Shown piece by piece: positions 43,165 through 52,834 of a DNA stretch of 64,000 nucleotides; the stretch's first letter is position 1, and each line of letters starts with the position of its first letter. Source of the DNA: an uncultured Prevotella sp. (GTDB lineage Bacteria; Bacteroidota; Bacteroidia; Bacteroidales; Bacteroidaceae). The stretch is from positions 1-64,000 of the forward strand of contig USHV01000005.1 of assembly GCA_900554695.1 (NCBI GenBank), in the 5' to 3' direction. Below the pieces are notes generated by a model. That model saw only the letters and a program-made list of their open reading frames with translations, was not told the origin of the DNA and did no database searches. Position numbers and translations under genes: made by a program.

Positions 43165-45354
43165 TTATCTCACAATCACCTTGCGCGCCGTTCCGTCGGA
43201 GTAGCGTATGATGTTCAGTCCGCTCTTAGGCTGCGAGAGTTTCACTCCATCGACTGAATAAATACCGACAACAGTACGTTCGCCTGTCACGGAAGGTCCG
43301 GATATTGCCGTTGGAGTCTTCTCCATACGCGAGAACGCGAGCACAGAGAGTGTGGCGTTGTTGCTCTGGGTTATGGTGACAGACTTCACCTGCTTGTCGG
43401 CATCACAGCTTATGCTCTGCTCGAAGAGGCAGTAATGACAGTCGGTTCCGGGTTCTGAGTTGGATATTGTCATGCATCCGAGCTGCGTTACGGCCTCATC
43501 GCCGACAGGATTTCTCACAGACCAGTCTCTCACGGTGAGCTTCAGAGGCGACGAGCTTGCGCCGTCGGTATAGTTCACCACTACTTCTATCTCACTCTGT
43601 CCCTTACCACTGGTGGCAAGCATGCACAGTTCGCTTGTGGCAAACGGCTTGTCGAACACAATATCACCTCTCTGTCCGGAGTATGTCAGGTACAGAGCGT
43701 TGTTGCCGTCGTAAGGAGCCAAATGGTACTCAATGTCGGAGTTGGACACCACAACGCGGTCGTCAGGCAGTCCGCCTTCTTTTATCACCGCCTCCGAATA
43801 GAACGAGCGGTTGCCGTCTATTGCGCCCGTGGTGCTTGACGAAGCCGGCAGCGCTTCGATAACAACATCACCGTTCCAGCCGCGTACCACGTCAACAGGA
43901 ACATAATGTATGGACGGGTCGCGCGGCAACAACTTCTTGTCCATGAATATCACGCGGTTTCTTATCCAGTTTTTCAGATATTCTATCTCGTCGCCATAGG
44001 TCTGACCTACATAATAGTTGGGCCACACCGAACGGCCGATGATGTTCCACGCGCTCTGATTCCGGCCAAGCGCTCCACCCGATATTATTATGTTGGTGAG
44101 CGAATCTATCTTCGTCTCGATGGCCTCATCAGAGTATTGGCCGTTGCGATATTGCTGCCAGCGCAGTTTCACATCGTTCATAAACGACTTGTCGTGCGTC
44201 AGTTTATACCACCAGAACGGCACGAGCTGCGGGTCGCTGTTGCGGGCGTTGAAGTCGTACTGCCACAAGTCGGTGCGCTCGCCCTGATTATAATTGGCGT
44301 TGCCATAGGCGATGTTGAAATCCCAAAGTGACATCTTCCAGCGCGGATCGAGTCCTTCGCGTGCGGCACGTGTCTCACTGTATTTATACAGGTTGGTGCT
44401 CAGGCGGTAGCCGTCGATGTTGAACGAGAACTCGGTAGAGAGCATATAGTCGATGAACGATGTCACGTCTATATACTTGCGGTAGCCGCGCTCGGGGTCG
44501 GTGTAGTAGTCGGTGCGGAACGAAGCCTCCATATCGTCAATCTGCTTATGCAGTGCCTCGCGTGTGCCGGGCGGCAGTTCGGCGAAGTCTTCATAGTCGG
44601 GAGCGGAGTATTGATAGGTTATCTTGTTGGAGGTTATGTCGTTGCCGTTGCCGTCAACGGGGTGATACTTCGACTGATAGTACTCCGGCTCGTCGTCACG
44701 GTCTATCTCCACCTGATAGTCTCCGGTCAGATCGCCGTCGTCCTCACCCGGATCGTTGAGGTTGAGACGTTTCTTACCCTTGCCCACCCGCTCGGACATG
44801 ATGAACACTCCGTAATATGTTCCGTCGAGAACGACCTCGCAGAACTTTGCGTGTGGCACGAAGTCGAAATACGGACGTCCCAGTTCGAAGGTGAGCACAT
44901 CGCGTATCATGCTCTTGTCGGAGAACGGGGCAAGCAGCGCCCAGTCGTTGTCCTTGCCCATGCCCATTATCTTGACCTTCTGTTTCTCGCCTCCCTCCTC
45001 GAGCGGTTTGTCCAGCGGGCGGAACGAGTATGGTTTCTTGTCTGAGTTGTTAAACGACGAGTTGCCGCGATATTTCAGCGCCACGTAGCCTTCATAATCC
45101 ACCTTCTGGTTAGGATAAGCCAGTGTGTCGCCGTAGTTGTACTGGCCTTCGCCGTTGTCGATTATTTTCATCCGTGCCGTGATACGGTCCTCACGCTGTA
45201 TCATCCGGCCGTTCACATTGATGAAAACTATCGGCATATTGGTCTTGGTCAACCTGACGTAGGCATTGTTTGTGGGCTTGTAATTGTCGGCACGCTGTGC
45301 TTTCAGACACGCCGCAATCATCATCAATGGCAGCAGTAACAGTAATCTTCTCAT
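43165..45354 (-). CDS. Secreted CotH kinase family protein
   Basis: A 729-residue secreted protein. The signal peptide is MRRLLLLLPLMMIAACLKAQ. The CotH kinase-like domain (about 60-430) includes YRGNSSFNNSDKKPYSFR, FVPHAKFCEVVLDGTYYGVFIMSE and KMSLWDFNIAYGN with its metal-binding Asp. A beta-rich region follows. The last 35 residues (IYSVDGVKLSQPKSGLNIIRY then DGTARKVIVR) form the short C-terminal domain common in exported Prevotella-type proteins, possibly a type IX secretion signal. The substrate is unknown. Confidence 0.85.
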   Translation of the reverse strand: MRRLLLLLPLMMIAACLKAQRADNYKPTNNAYVRLTKTNMPIVFINVNGRMIQREDRITARMKIIDNGEGQYNYGDTLAYPNQKVDYEGYVALKYRGNSSFNNSDKKPYSFRPLDKPLEEGGEKQKVKIMGMGKDNDWALLAPFSDKSMIRDVLTFELGRPYFDFVPHAKFCEVVLDGTYYGVFIMSERVGKGKKRLNLNDPGEDDGDLTGDYQVEIDRDDEPEYYQSKYHPVDGNGNDITSNKITYQYSAPDYEDFAELPPGTREALHKQIDDMEASFRTDYYTDPERGYRKYIDVTSFIDYMLSTEFSFNIDGYRLSTNLYKYSETRAAREGLDPRWKMSLWDFNIAYGNANYNQGERTDLWQYDFNARNSDPQLVPFWWYKLTHDKSFMNDVKLRWQQYRNGQYSDEAIETKIDSLTNIIISGGALGRNQSAWNIIGRSVWPNYYVGQTYGDEIEYLKNWIRNRVIFMDKKLLPRDPSIHYVPVDVVRGWNGDVVIEALPASSSTTGAIDGNRSFYSEAVIKEGGLPDDRVVVSNSDIEYHLAPYDGNNALYLTYSGQRGDIVFDKPFATSELCMLATSGKGQSEIEVVVNYTDGASSSPLKLTVRDWSVRNPVGDEAVTQLGCMTISNSEPGTDCHYCLFEQSISCDADKQVKSVTITQSNNATLSVLAFSRMEKTPTAISGPSVTGERTVVGIYSVDGVKLSQPKSGLNIIRYSDGTARKVIVR

Positions 45355-45452
45355 ATAATATGTATTTAATTATTAAGTTTCGGGAATAAGGCTTTTATAT
45401 TAAAACAACGGAAACATATTTTCACTTAAAGTCTCTGGCAATGAAAAACATA

Positions 45453-45512
45453 AAAGACAATGCAACGGAGCTTGGTGAACGCCGGACGCGCACACACCGT
45501 TACATTGTCTTT
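45453..45512 (-). terminator. Terminator of kbl
   Basis: A 16 bp stem with one mismatch (45453-45468 with 45497-45512), read on minus as AAAGACAATG...CATTGTCTTT and followed by TTATGTTTTT. Confidence 0.78.
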
Positions 45513-45536
45513 ATATAAATGAATGAAATAGCTGGA

Positions 45537-46727
45537 TTATTTTATCACATTCAGTTCACGACCCACTTTGACGAATGCCTCAACGGCTTTGTCGAGATGG
45601 GATTTCTCGTGTCCGGCAGACAACTGTACACGGATGCGGGCCTGTCCTTTCGGAACGACAGGATAGTAGAAGCCTGTCACATAGATGCCTTCGTCCTGCA
45701 TACGGGCTGCGAAGTCCTGCGACAGTTTGGCGTCATACAGCATTACGGCGCAGATGGCGCTCTGTGTAGGTTTGATGTCGAAGCCTGCTGCGAGCATCTT
45801 GTCGCGGAAGTATGTCACGTTCTCCATCAGTTTGTCGTGCAGCGCGTTGCTTTCCTTCAGCATCTTGAACATCTCTATGCTTGCACCGACGATTGAAGGA
45901 GCCACAGAGTTGGAGAAGAGATAAGGACGCGAACGCTGGCGCAGCATGTCGATAATCTCCTGACGACCGGTTGTGAATCCGCCCATCGCACCGCCGAATG
46001 CCTTGCCCAGGGTGCCGGTGAAGATATCGATGCGACCATATACGTTGAACAGCTCAGCCACACCATGGCCGGTAGCGCCTACCACTCCGGCTGAATGCGA
46101 CTCATCAACCATGACGAGTGCATCGTACTTCTCTGCCAGATCGCATATCTTGTCCATCGGAGCCACATTGCCGTCCATAGAGAACACGCCGTCGGTAGCT
46201 ATGATACGGTGGCGTTGTGCCTGCGCTTCTTTCAGACAACGCTCAAGGTCTTCCATGTCAGCATTGGCATAACGATAGCGTTTAGCCTTGCAAAGACGCA
46301 CTCCGTCGATGATCGACGCATGGTTGAGAGAGTCTGAAATGATGGCATCCTCGTCGGTCAGCAACGACTCGAACAGTCCACCGTTGGCATCGAAACACGA
46401 CGCATAAAGGATTGTATCGTCTGTCTTGAAATAATCAGATACGGCTGCCTCAAGCTCCTTGTGCAGGTCCTGAGTACCGCAGATGAATCTTACGGACGAC
46501 ATACCGAATCCGTGTGTGTCCATGGCTTGCTTTGCAGCGTTGATGAGACGGCTGTTGTCGGACAATCCCAGATAGTTGTTGGCGCAGAAGTTCAGCACCT
46601 CACCACCATTCTTAACCTCAATATCGGCACGCTGCGGAGTGGTGATCACACGTTCGTCTTTATACAATCCGGCAGCCTTTATATCTGCCAATTCCTTTGC
46701 AAGGAATTCTTTCATTTTACCATACAT
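45537..46727 (-). CDS. kbl: Glycine C-acetyltransferase (2-amino-3-ketobutyrate CoA ligase)
   Basis: Kbl, 396 residues, a PLP enzyme that cleaves 2-amino-3-ketobutyrate with CoA to glycine and acetyl-CoA. The fold type I motifs are present: NNYLGLSDN, FDANGGLFESLL, VDESHSAGVVG and the PLP lysine in TGTLGKAFGGAMGG. It is divergent from tdh, which makes its substrate from threonine, 163 bases away, so the pair forms the threonine-to-glycine route. Confidence 0.96.
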   Translation of the reverse strand: MYGKMKEFLAKELADIKAAGLYKDERVITTPQRADIEVKNGGEVLNFCANNYLGLSDNSRLINAAKQAMDTHGFGMSSVRFICGTQDLHKELEAAVSDYFKTDDTILYASCFDANGGLFESLLTDEDAIISDSLNHASIIDGVRLCKAKRYRYANADMEDLERCLKEAQAQRHRIIATDGVFSMDGNVAPMDKICDLAEKYDALVMVDESHSAGVVGATGHGVAELFNVYGRIDIFTGTLGKAFGGAMGGFTTGRQEIIDMLRQRSRPYLFSNSVAPSIVGASIEMFKMLKESNALHDKLMENVTYFRDKMLAAGFDIKPTQSAICAVMLYDAKLSQDFAARMQDEGIYVTGFYYPVVPKGQARIRVQLSAGHEKSHLDKAVEAFVKVGRELNVIK

Positions 46728-46848
46728 AGCTTTAAGATTTAATATATTGTTTAAGCACCGTTATAGTGTCATACGGCAAAGGTCACATTTTTTTTTGTTT
46801 TCGGCAAAAAAATAAGCCAAAAAATGTCTTATTACGGCCAAATCTGCA

Positions 46849-46856
46849 TACCTTTG
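46849..46856 (+). promoter_or_regulatory. -7 promoter motif of tdh
   Basis: TACCTTTG, 34 bases before the tdh start. On the opposite strand a related GACCTTTG (46779-46786) could serve kbl, so the two promoters would face outwards from a shared space of about 60 bases. Confidence 0.6.
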
Positions 46857-46890
46857 CTAAACGAAAGACCAAACTAAACAAACACTAACA

Positions 46891-47844
46891 ATGAAAAATA
46901 TTCTAATCATCGGTTCTACCGGACAAATCGGTTCTGAACTAACAATGATGCTGAGACACCTCTACAGCGGTAACGTCGTTGCCGGATACATACCCGGTGC
47001 TGAGCCGAAAGGCGAATTGAAAGAAAGCGGACCGTCTGCCATCGTTGACATAACCAATCAGCAACAGATTGCCGATGCAGTGGAAAAATATGATATCGAC
47101 GCCATCTACAACCTTGCGGCGCTGCTATCTGCCGTTGCCGAAGCCAAACCGCAACTGGCTTGGAAAATCGGTGTGGGCGGACTGTTCAACGTTCTTGAGG
47201 TAGCAAGAGAGAAGAAGTGCGCCGTGTTCACTCCGAGTTCCATCGGATCATTCGGTCCTTCAACACCGAAGGACAAGACTCCGCAGGACACCGTCCGCGA
47301 CCCGAAGACCATGTACGGAGTAACCAAAGTGACCGGCGAACTGCTCAGCGATTACTATCACACTCGCTTTGGTGTGGACACAAGAGCCGTGCGTTTCCCG
47401 GGACTTATATCCTACGTGACACCTCCGGGAGGCGGAACCACCGACTATGCTGTTGACATATACTACTCTGCCGTGAAGGGAGAGACATTCGAATGTCCTA
47501 TCGCCGCCGGCACATTCATGGACATGATGTATATGCCCGACGCCCTGCGCGCAGCAATAGAGATAATGGAGGCCGACCCGACAAAGCTCGTTCACCGCAA
47601 CGCTTTCAACATAGCTTCGATGAGCTTCGACCCTGAAATAATATACAACAGCATTAAAGAAGTGATTCCCGACTTCAAGATGGTTTACAAAGTAGATCCA
47701 TTACGCCAGGCAATAGCCGAATCATGGCCCAACTCCATCGACGATACTTGCGCACAAGAAGAATGGGGATGGAAACCGGAATACGACCTGAAGACCATGA
47801 CCAAGGACATGATCGAGAAGCTGAAAATAAAATTCGGTAAATAA
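46891..47844 (+). CDS. tdh: L-threonine 3-dehydrogenase, epimerase (SDR) type
   Basis: A 317-residue NAD-dependent extended SDR. The Rossmann motif IIGSTGQIGSELT is at the N-terminus, AALLSAVAEAKPQLAW is near residue 75, and the catalytic YGVTK with the upstream Ser in TPSSIGSFGPSTP follows. This matches the epimerase-like threonine dehydrogenase of Bacteroidetes and eukaryotes rather than the zinc alcohol-dehydrogenase type of E. coli. The divergent kbl neighbour strongly supports the role. Confidence 0.95.
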   Translation: MKNILIIGSTGQIGSELTMMLRHLYSGNVVAGYIPGAEPKGELKESGPSAIVDITNQQQIADAVEKYDIDAIYNLAALLSAVAEAKPQLAWKIGVGGLFNVLEVAREKKCAVFTPSSIGSFGPSTPKDKTPQDTVRDPKTMYGVTKVTGELLSDYYHTRFGVDTRAVRFPGLISYVTPPGGGTTDYAVDIYYSAVKGETFECPIAAGTFMDMMYMPDALRAAIEIMEADPTKLVHRNAFNIASMSFDPEIIYNSIKEVIPDFKMVYKVDPLRQAIAESWPNSIDDTCAQEEWGWKPEYDLKTMTKDMIEKLKIKFGK

Positions 47845-47868
47845 GAACAGTAAAATCCATAATGGAAT

Positions 47869-47905
47869 ACGGGACCGTGGCAGCATGCTTCACGGTCCCG
47901 TATTT
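47869..47905. terminator. Bidirectional terminator after tdh
   Basis: Perfect arms ACGGGACCGTG (47869-47879) and CACGGTCCCGT (47891-47901), followed by ATTTATTT on +. It separates tdh from the convergent lipoprotein gene. Confidence 0.85.
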
Positions 47906-47924
47906 ATTTCTTAAAGCCCTAAAC

Positions 47925-48749
47925 TCACTTCTTAACAATCACCTTGTCAAGATCGGAATATGCCACCGAAGCCGTGATCGTGCCCAAAGCATAAGCCGCT
48001 ATCTCGTAAGGCTGATAGACAAACGTCACACTGTCCTTACCCAAAACGAAATTATCGGGCACGAATGGCTCGCTGAACGCGAACACTCCTTTTTCCTTCA
48101 AGCCATCAAGATTGGCCGCCTTATATGTCCGAGAGAGTGATTCCACAATCTTATCCGTCACTACACTGTCGCTACCTGCGACAAAGAAGTCGGCCTTACC
48201 AATCTTCTTACCGGTGGCACTATCGAAATTCAACGCCTTTGTAAGGCTCGTTCCATGCGCTCCTCCGGTGTAAGAATAAGTCTCGAACGAATAAGTCGTC
48301 ACACCGGTCTTCTCATGACTGACGCCCGATTTCACCATATACGTATAGTTCAACGGCACACCATTGACACCCATAGACATAAGTTTCTTGCATTCCTCGC
48401 GATAGTCTGCGATATAAGCAGCCACAAAATCATCCACAGCCTGCCTGATGTCAGCGTGCGTACCGGCCTTCAACGTAGGCTTATACATATTCACATTGAA
48501 TATGCCCGAAGTCAGAATGGAGTCGTTGACAACTTCTGCATTGGCTCCCGTTGCATAAAGAACGCAGAGACTGATCTCGCATTTTGCATCATTCTTTCCA
48601 CTGTCGAGCATCGCCACCGTATCGACAACAATGCTGTCGAAAGCCAGACTGTCAACGTCAGACGCAGTCTTGCTCTGACCACCACACGAACTGAAAGCCG
48701 CAATAATGGCGGCAAACAGCATTCCTACCGGAAACATCACCTTCTTCAT
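47925..48749 (-). CDS. DUF3298-domain lipoprotein
   Basis: A 274-residue lipoprotein. I set the start at MKKVMFPVGMLF (48749); the open frame is 19 residues longer. The lipobox is AAFSSC, followed by a flexible Ser/Asp-rich linker. The C-terminal two thirds match the RsiV-like DUF3298/DUF4163 fold: YSYTGGAHGTSLTKALNFD and FVPDNFVLGKDSVTFVYQPYEIAAYA. It probably faces the periplasm or cell surface. It follows the NigD-like gene by 53 bases. Confidence 0.82.
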   Translation of the reverse strand: MKKVMFPVGMLFAAIIAAFSSCGGQSKTASDVDSLAFDSIVVDTVAMLDSGKNDAKCEISLCVLYATGANAEVVNDSILTSGIFNVNMYKPTLKAGTHADIRQAVDDFVAAYIADYREECKKLMSMGVNGVPLNYTYMVKSGVSHEKTGVTTYSFETYSYTGGAHGTSLTKALNFDSATGKKIGKADFFVAGSDSVVTDKIVESLSRTYKAANLDGLKEKGVFAFSEPFVPDNFVLGKDSVTFVYQPYEIAAYALGTITASVAYSDLDKVIVKK

Positions 48750-48802
48750 AAAGACGCTTTTTTGATTTGTAAATAATAAGATTTGGGGTAAAAAAGATAT
48801 TA

Positions 48803-49498
48803 TCAATGCAAATATATGGTCTTTTCCACTTCTCCGGAATATGTATTCACCTTTATAGTTACGGCACCGGTGGTGAACGATGAAGTCCTGATGCTGAGAT
48901 ACTTACGCACAGAATAATATTCAGGCACGCCGCCTTGGTCGTGCAACAGACGCAGAACCGTGCAGCTGCCGCCACCGGTCGTTGTAGTGGTCTGCTCTCC
49001 TACGATGCCTATAGTGTGCAAAGCTCCGTCGTCATCAGTAGTTCCCGATTTCAACAGAATGCACATATTAAGATATTTTCCGTCGGCAGACAGCCACGCA
49101 CTCTCGAATGTCACGGGATCTACAGGCACATTGCCGACCTGCCACGCAGGCACGACGTCGAGCACAGGAACCTGTGACACCGACAGAGCCCGGGCAACAG
49201 CATTGCCCGACTTGTCGCTATCCAGATTGTAATAAAGCAGCGCACGATACACAGAGTCGGGCGTAGTTATCCACGACACCGTGAACGGCGGATCTACAGA
49301 AAGCCGCTCACCCTCGTCGGTAACCACATAATAGACATATTTGCCGGCACCGGCATACATATTGACAAAGTCGGCGCGCAGATACGAATACCTGCCGTCG
49401 CCACTGTCGTAGCCGTCGGACGAACATCCGGCAAGCACCGTCGAGAACAGCAGCACGCATATCAACAGCCGTGCGTAAGCCTTATACATTCCCGTCAT
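48803..49498 (-). CDS. NigD-like lipoprotein
   Basis: A 231-residue lipoprotein with signal peptide and lipobox VLAGCSS. Two beta-rich domains follow: an OB-like N domain (YVYYVVTDEGERLSV) and a C domain with VPVLDVVPAWQVGNVPVDPVTFESAWLSADGKYLNM and IYLH at the end. This is the NigD group, named from a Bacteroidetes bacteriocin locus but widespread without it. Either MTGMYK (49498) or MYKAYA (49489) is the start; both overlap the upstream acyltransferase gene. Confidence 0.85.
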   Translation of the reverse strand: MTGMYKAYARLLICVLLFSTVLAGCSSDGYDSGDGRYSYLRADFVNMYAGAGKYVYYVVTDEGERLSVDPPFTVSWITTPDSVYRALLYYNLDSDKSGNAVARALSVSQVPVLDVVPAWQVGNVPVDPVTFESAWLSADGKYLNMCILLKSGTTDDDGALHTIGIVGEQTTTTTGGGSCTVLRLLHDQGGVPEYYSVRKYLSIRTSSFTTGAVTIKVNTYSGEVEKTIYLH

Positions 49499-50648
49499 TC
49501 AGTGCCATCTGGTTGCGTGCCGGGTTGGCATACATCGTAAGCATACGCTCACGCAGGAATGCGTAGTCCGGATTCTCAATGTCAATCTTGGCCAACTGGC
49601 CATCTATGTATTTCTCGAATGTCTCCTTATCCTTATCAGTGTAATGTCCGGACAAAGCCTTCGAGCCTTCGAGCAAGTCTATCGCAATGTAGTTGTTAGG
49701 ATAAAGCCTGTAGTTGGCAAAGATGTTACGGTCGATGTGTTCGGCAACGGCGCGGAACAATTCACCCTTCGGCATGTCGGCATCAAGAGTTGCGAGCCAT
49801 TCGTCTATGCACGGAGCGCAATGATAATGTATGTGTCCCTTATATCCGGTGATGCCCGTCTGCATGCTCACGATGTCGTCCTGAGCCGACTTTTTCCATC
49901 CTTCCACGTCGCGTTTGAGCTGGAATTCGCGCGCCTTCAGGAAGTCGCACGGGTCGAACTCATAGGATATGGACAGCGGAACGATGTGCAACGCCGCGAT
50001 GCGTTCGGCCACAGAACCCTCGCCGCCCATGGCCATCATCTTTATGATTGCCTCCTGAGTGCGGTCGTTGGAGTCCTTGGCGCGTCCCTCACGCTGCGCT
50101 ATCCACACGCCCTCTTTCTTCTCGCTTATGACCAGATGCATATAGTCGGACAACCGTTTGCTTGCCATGAGCATCTGACGCATCGGAAGCGAGCGCTCCA
50201 CGATGAACGACTTGTTGATGCGCACGAGGTCCTTAACCCACGGCAACGACAGCAGATTGTCGCCGATGGCAATCTCGCAGGTTGTGGCGAAGTGCGAATC
50301 GACGAGCATCATGTTGAGCAGCGCCGAGTCGAGCACTATGTCGCGGTGATTGCTCACGAAGGTGTAAGCCCGCGTATTGTCGATTGCCGTGCAGTCGATG
50401 TCGCATCCCAGGCTGGCCTTTGCCAGCAGACCGTTGAGGAACGGATAGCAGATGCTTATCTGGAACTCAAGGTTTGTCCTGCACGAACGAATCTTTGCAG
50501 CCAGCGCGTCGAACGGTATGCCGGGAAATACCGCCCCGGCCACCTGTCTGAACTGTGCGTTGGCGATAAGCCGCTCGAACACTTCGGGCAGTTCCTCCGG
50601 CTCGAACGGTCTTATCTCATCATACTGTCTTAATAACTCGATGTTCAT
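49482..50648 (-). CDS. 1-acylglycerol-3-phosphate acyltransferase-like protein
   Basis: A 388-residue protein with the PlsC-type acyltransferase motif NHRDIVLDSALLN (HX4D, about residue 100) and later blocks FIVERSLPMRQ and AQREGRAKDSNDRTQEAI. ISYEFDPCDFLKAREFQ is in the C-terminal half. It is larger than PlsC and has no clear membrane span. Acyl donor and acceptor are unknown. It is followed by ddl-rluD-PASTA upstream on the same strand with a 53-base gap. Confidence 0.75.
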   Translation of the reverse strand: MNIELLRQYDEIRPFEPEELPEVFERLIANAQFRQVAGAVFPGIPFDALAAKIRSCRTNLEFQISICYPFLNGLLAKASLGCDIDCTAIDNTRAYTFVSNHRDIVLDSALLNMMLVDSHFATTCEIAIGDNLLSLPWVKDLVRINKSFIVERSLPMRQMLMASKRLSDYMHLVISEKKEGVWIAQREGRAKDSNDRTQEAIIKMMAMGGEGSVAERIAALHIVPLSISYEFDPCDFLKAREFQLKRDVEGWKKSAQDDIVSMQTGITGYKGHIHYHCAPCIDEWLATLDADMPKGELFRAVAEHIDRNIFANYRLYPNNYIAIDLLEGSKALSGHYTDKDKETFEKYIDGQLAKIDIENPDYAFLRERMLTMYANPARNQMALNDGNV

Positions 50649-50701
50649 AATAACTTAATTATCAGGTCAGGTTTAAAGCGAGAGGCAGTGCTGCCGCCTG
50701 C

Positions 50702-51703
50702 TCAGAACTGGTTCTCCACAATATCGGTCAGCACGTCCTTGATGTCGAGTCCGGCAGCGCGTACCTGCTGAGGGATGAAACTCGTGGCGGTCATGCCCGG
50801 CGTAGTGTTCACCTCGAGCATGTTGATCTTGTCGTTGCCGTTCTCATCCTTGGTGATGATATAGTCAACACGGATGATACCGTTGCAGCGCAGTATGTCG
50901 TAGATGCGCGATGTCTCCTCTGCCACACGTGCGGCGGTGTCAGGACTTAAACGTGCCGGAGTGATTTCCTTCACCTCTCCGTTATATTTGGCATTGTAGT
51001 CGAAGAACTCGTTACTGGTCACGACCTCAGTGGCAGGGAACACCACCGACTTTTCCTTTGTCTTGTAACAGCCTATCGATATCTCGGTTCCGTCGAGGAA
51101 ACTTTCTATCATCACCTCGTTGCTCTCCATGAAAGCCACGCGCAATGCCGGCGCGAGCTGGTCGGTGTTCTTCACCTTCGACACGCCGAAACTGCTGCCG
51201 TCGGCTGCCGGCTTTACGAAACACGGCATTCCGATAAGGCGCTCTATCTCCTCGTCGCTGTACTTGTTTTCCTCGCCGCGACGCAGCAACAGGCTATTTG
51301 CCACGTTCACTCCGTAGCCTTTCAGATAGTTGTTGAGCACATACTTGTCGAAGGTCATTGCCTCGATGAGCACGCCGCTCGTGCTGTATGGCACCTTCAC
51401 GAGCTCGAAATAGCCCTGCATCAGTCCGTTCTCTCCCGGTGTGCCGTGTATTGTTATGTAGGCATAGTCGAACACAACAGCCTTTCCGTCCTTTACAAAC
51501 GAGAAGTCGTTGCGGTCGATGGGAGCGGTCGTGCCGTCCTCAAAGTTGACATGCCAGTTCGATCCTTCCACGTCAACGATATACACATTGTAACGTTCCT
51601 TGTCGAAGAACGAATAAAGCCCTTGTGCCGAATTCATCGACACGTCGTGCTCAGACGAGTCGCCACCGCATACGATGGCTATGTTTCTCTTTATATTTTC
51701 CAT
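50702..51703 (-). CDS. ddl: D-alanine-D-alanine ligase
   Basis: Ddl, 333 residues, joins two D-Ala for peptidoglycan. I use MENIKRNIAIVCGG (51703) as start; a 61-residue upstream extension is not family-like. Motifs HGTPGENGLMQGYFE, MPCFVKPAADGSSFGVSKV (ATP-grasp), RVDYIITKD and EVNTTPGMT are intact. It follows rluD by 20 bases. Confidence 0.95.
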   Translation of the reverse strand: MENIKRNIAIVCGGDSSEHDVSMNSAQGLYSFFDKERYNVYIVDVEGSNWHVNFEDGTTAPIDRNDFSFVKDGKAVVFDYAYITIHGTPGENGLMQGYFELVKVPYSTSGVLIEAMTFDKYVLNNYLKGYGVNVANSLLLRRGEENKYSDEEIERLIGMPCFVKPAADGSSFGVSKVKNTDQLAPALRVAFMESNEVMIESFLDGTEISIGCYKTKEKSVVFPATEVVTSNEFFDYNAKYNGEVKEITPARLSPDTAARVAEETSRIYDILRCNGIIRVDYIITKDENGNDKINMLEVNTTPGMTATSFIPQQVRAAGLDIKDVLTDIVENQF

Positions 51704-51723
51704 ATTATTGAAAACGTTGTTTA

Positions 51724-52788
51724 TTAGTCTTCGAATGTATTGTTGTTTGTTCCGGCTATATATACGCGCCACTTGTCTATGAGTGCCGCGAAGTCTGCGG
51801 GCATCGGCGAGTCGAAATCCATCTGCTTGCCGGTGATGGGATGGCGGAAGCCGAGCGTCCTTGCGTGCAGCGCCTGACGGTTGCACAGCTTGAAGCAGTT
51901 CATTATGAACGCCTTGTATGACGCGCTGCGGTTGCCACGCAGTATCTCACAACCGCCGTAACGCTCGTCGCCGAAGAGCGGATGACCGATATATCGCATG
52001 TGCGCCCTTATCTGATGGGTGCGCCCTGTCTCGAGGATGCACTCCACGAGCGTCACATATCCGAATCGCTCCAGCACCCTGTAGTGTGTCACGGCAGGCT
52101 TGCCTATGCCCGAGTCGGGCGGACACACGGTCATACGCAGCCGGTCCTTGGGGTCGCGCGTTATGTTTCCCTCTATGCGTCCCTCGTCCTCGTTGAAGTT
52201 GCCCCACACCATAGCGACATAGCTGCGGTGGGTCGTCTTGTTGAAGAACTGCGCTCCGAGCGACGTCTTTGCCGCCGGAGTCTTGGCCACGACGAGCAGT
52301 CCGCTCGTGTCCTTATCTATTCTGTGTACCAGTCCTACCTCCGGATCGTTGGGGTCGAAACTGTCCACTCCCTTCATGTGCCACGCAACGGCGTTCACCA
52401 GCGTGCCGTGGAAGTTGCCCACACCCGGGTGCACCACCAGTCCGGCAGGCTTGTTCACCACCATCAGGTCGTTGTCCTCATACACGATGTCGAGCGGTAT
52501 GTCCTCAGCCTCTATCGTAGAGTCGTAGCGCGGGCGGTCGAGCATCAGCGTCACCACATCGCCCGGACGCACCTTATAATTGCTCTTCACAGGGCGGTCG
52601 TTCACGTGGACATAGCCTGCGTCGGCAGCCTTCTGTATCCGGTTGCGGCTGGAGTGTTGCAGTTTGTCGCACATATACTTATCCACGCGTATGGGCTCCT
52701 GCCCCTTGTCCACCACAAAGCGGAAATGCTCGTAGAGCTGTTGCGACTCCTCGTCAATCTCTTCTATGTCCTCTATATTGTCTGCCAT
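51724..52788 (-). CDS. rluD: RluA family 23S rRNA pseudouridine synthase
   Basis: A 354-residue RluA/RluD-type pseudouridine synthase. It starts at MADNIEDIEEID (52788). An acidic N-terminal tail precedes the S4 RNA-binding domain (RVDKYMCDKLQHSSRNRIQKAADAGYVHVNDRPVKSNYKV). The catalytic Asp is in HRIDKDTSGLLVVAK, and GRTHQIRAHMRYIGHPLFGDERYGG follows. RluD is the most likely subfamily from the S4 domain and length. Confidence 0.9.
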   Translation of the reverse strand: MADNIEDIEEIDEESQQLYEHFRFVVDKGQEPIRVDKYMCDKLQHSSRNRIQKAADAGYVHVNDRPVKSNYKVRPGDVVTLMLDRPRYDSTIEAEDIPLDIVYEDNDLMVVNKPAGLVVHPGVGNFHGTLVNAVAWHMKGVDSFDPNDPEVGLVHRIDKDTSGLLVVAKTPAAKTSLGAQFFNKTTHRSYVAMVWGNFNEDEGRIEGNITRDPKDRLRMTVCPPDSGIGKPAVTHYRVLERFGYVTLVECILETGRTHQIRAHMRYIGHPLFGDERYGGCEILRGNRSASYKAFIMNCFKLCNRQALHARTLGFRHPITGKQMDFDSPMPADFAALIDKWRVYIAGTNNNTFED

Positions 52789-52834
52789 GAATGTCCTGTT
52801 TTTGTTTCCACACATATTTATATATGCCGTGAGA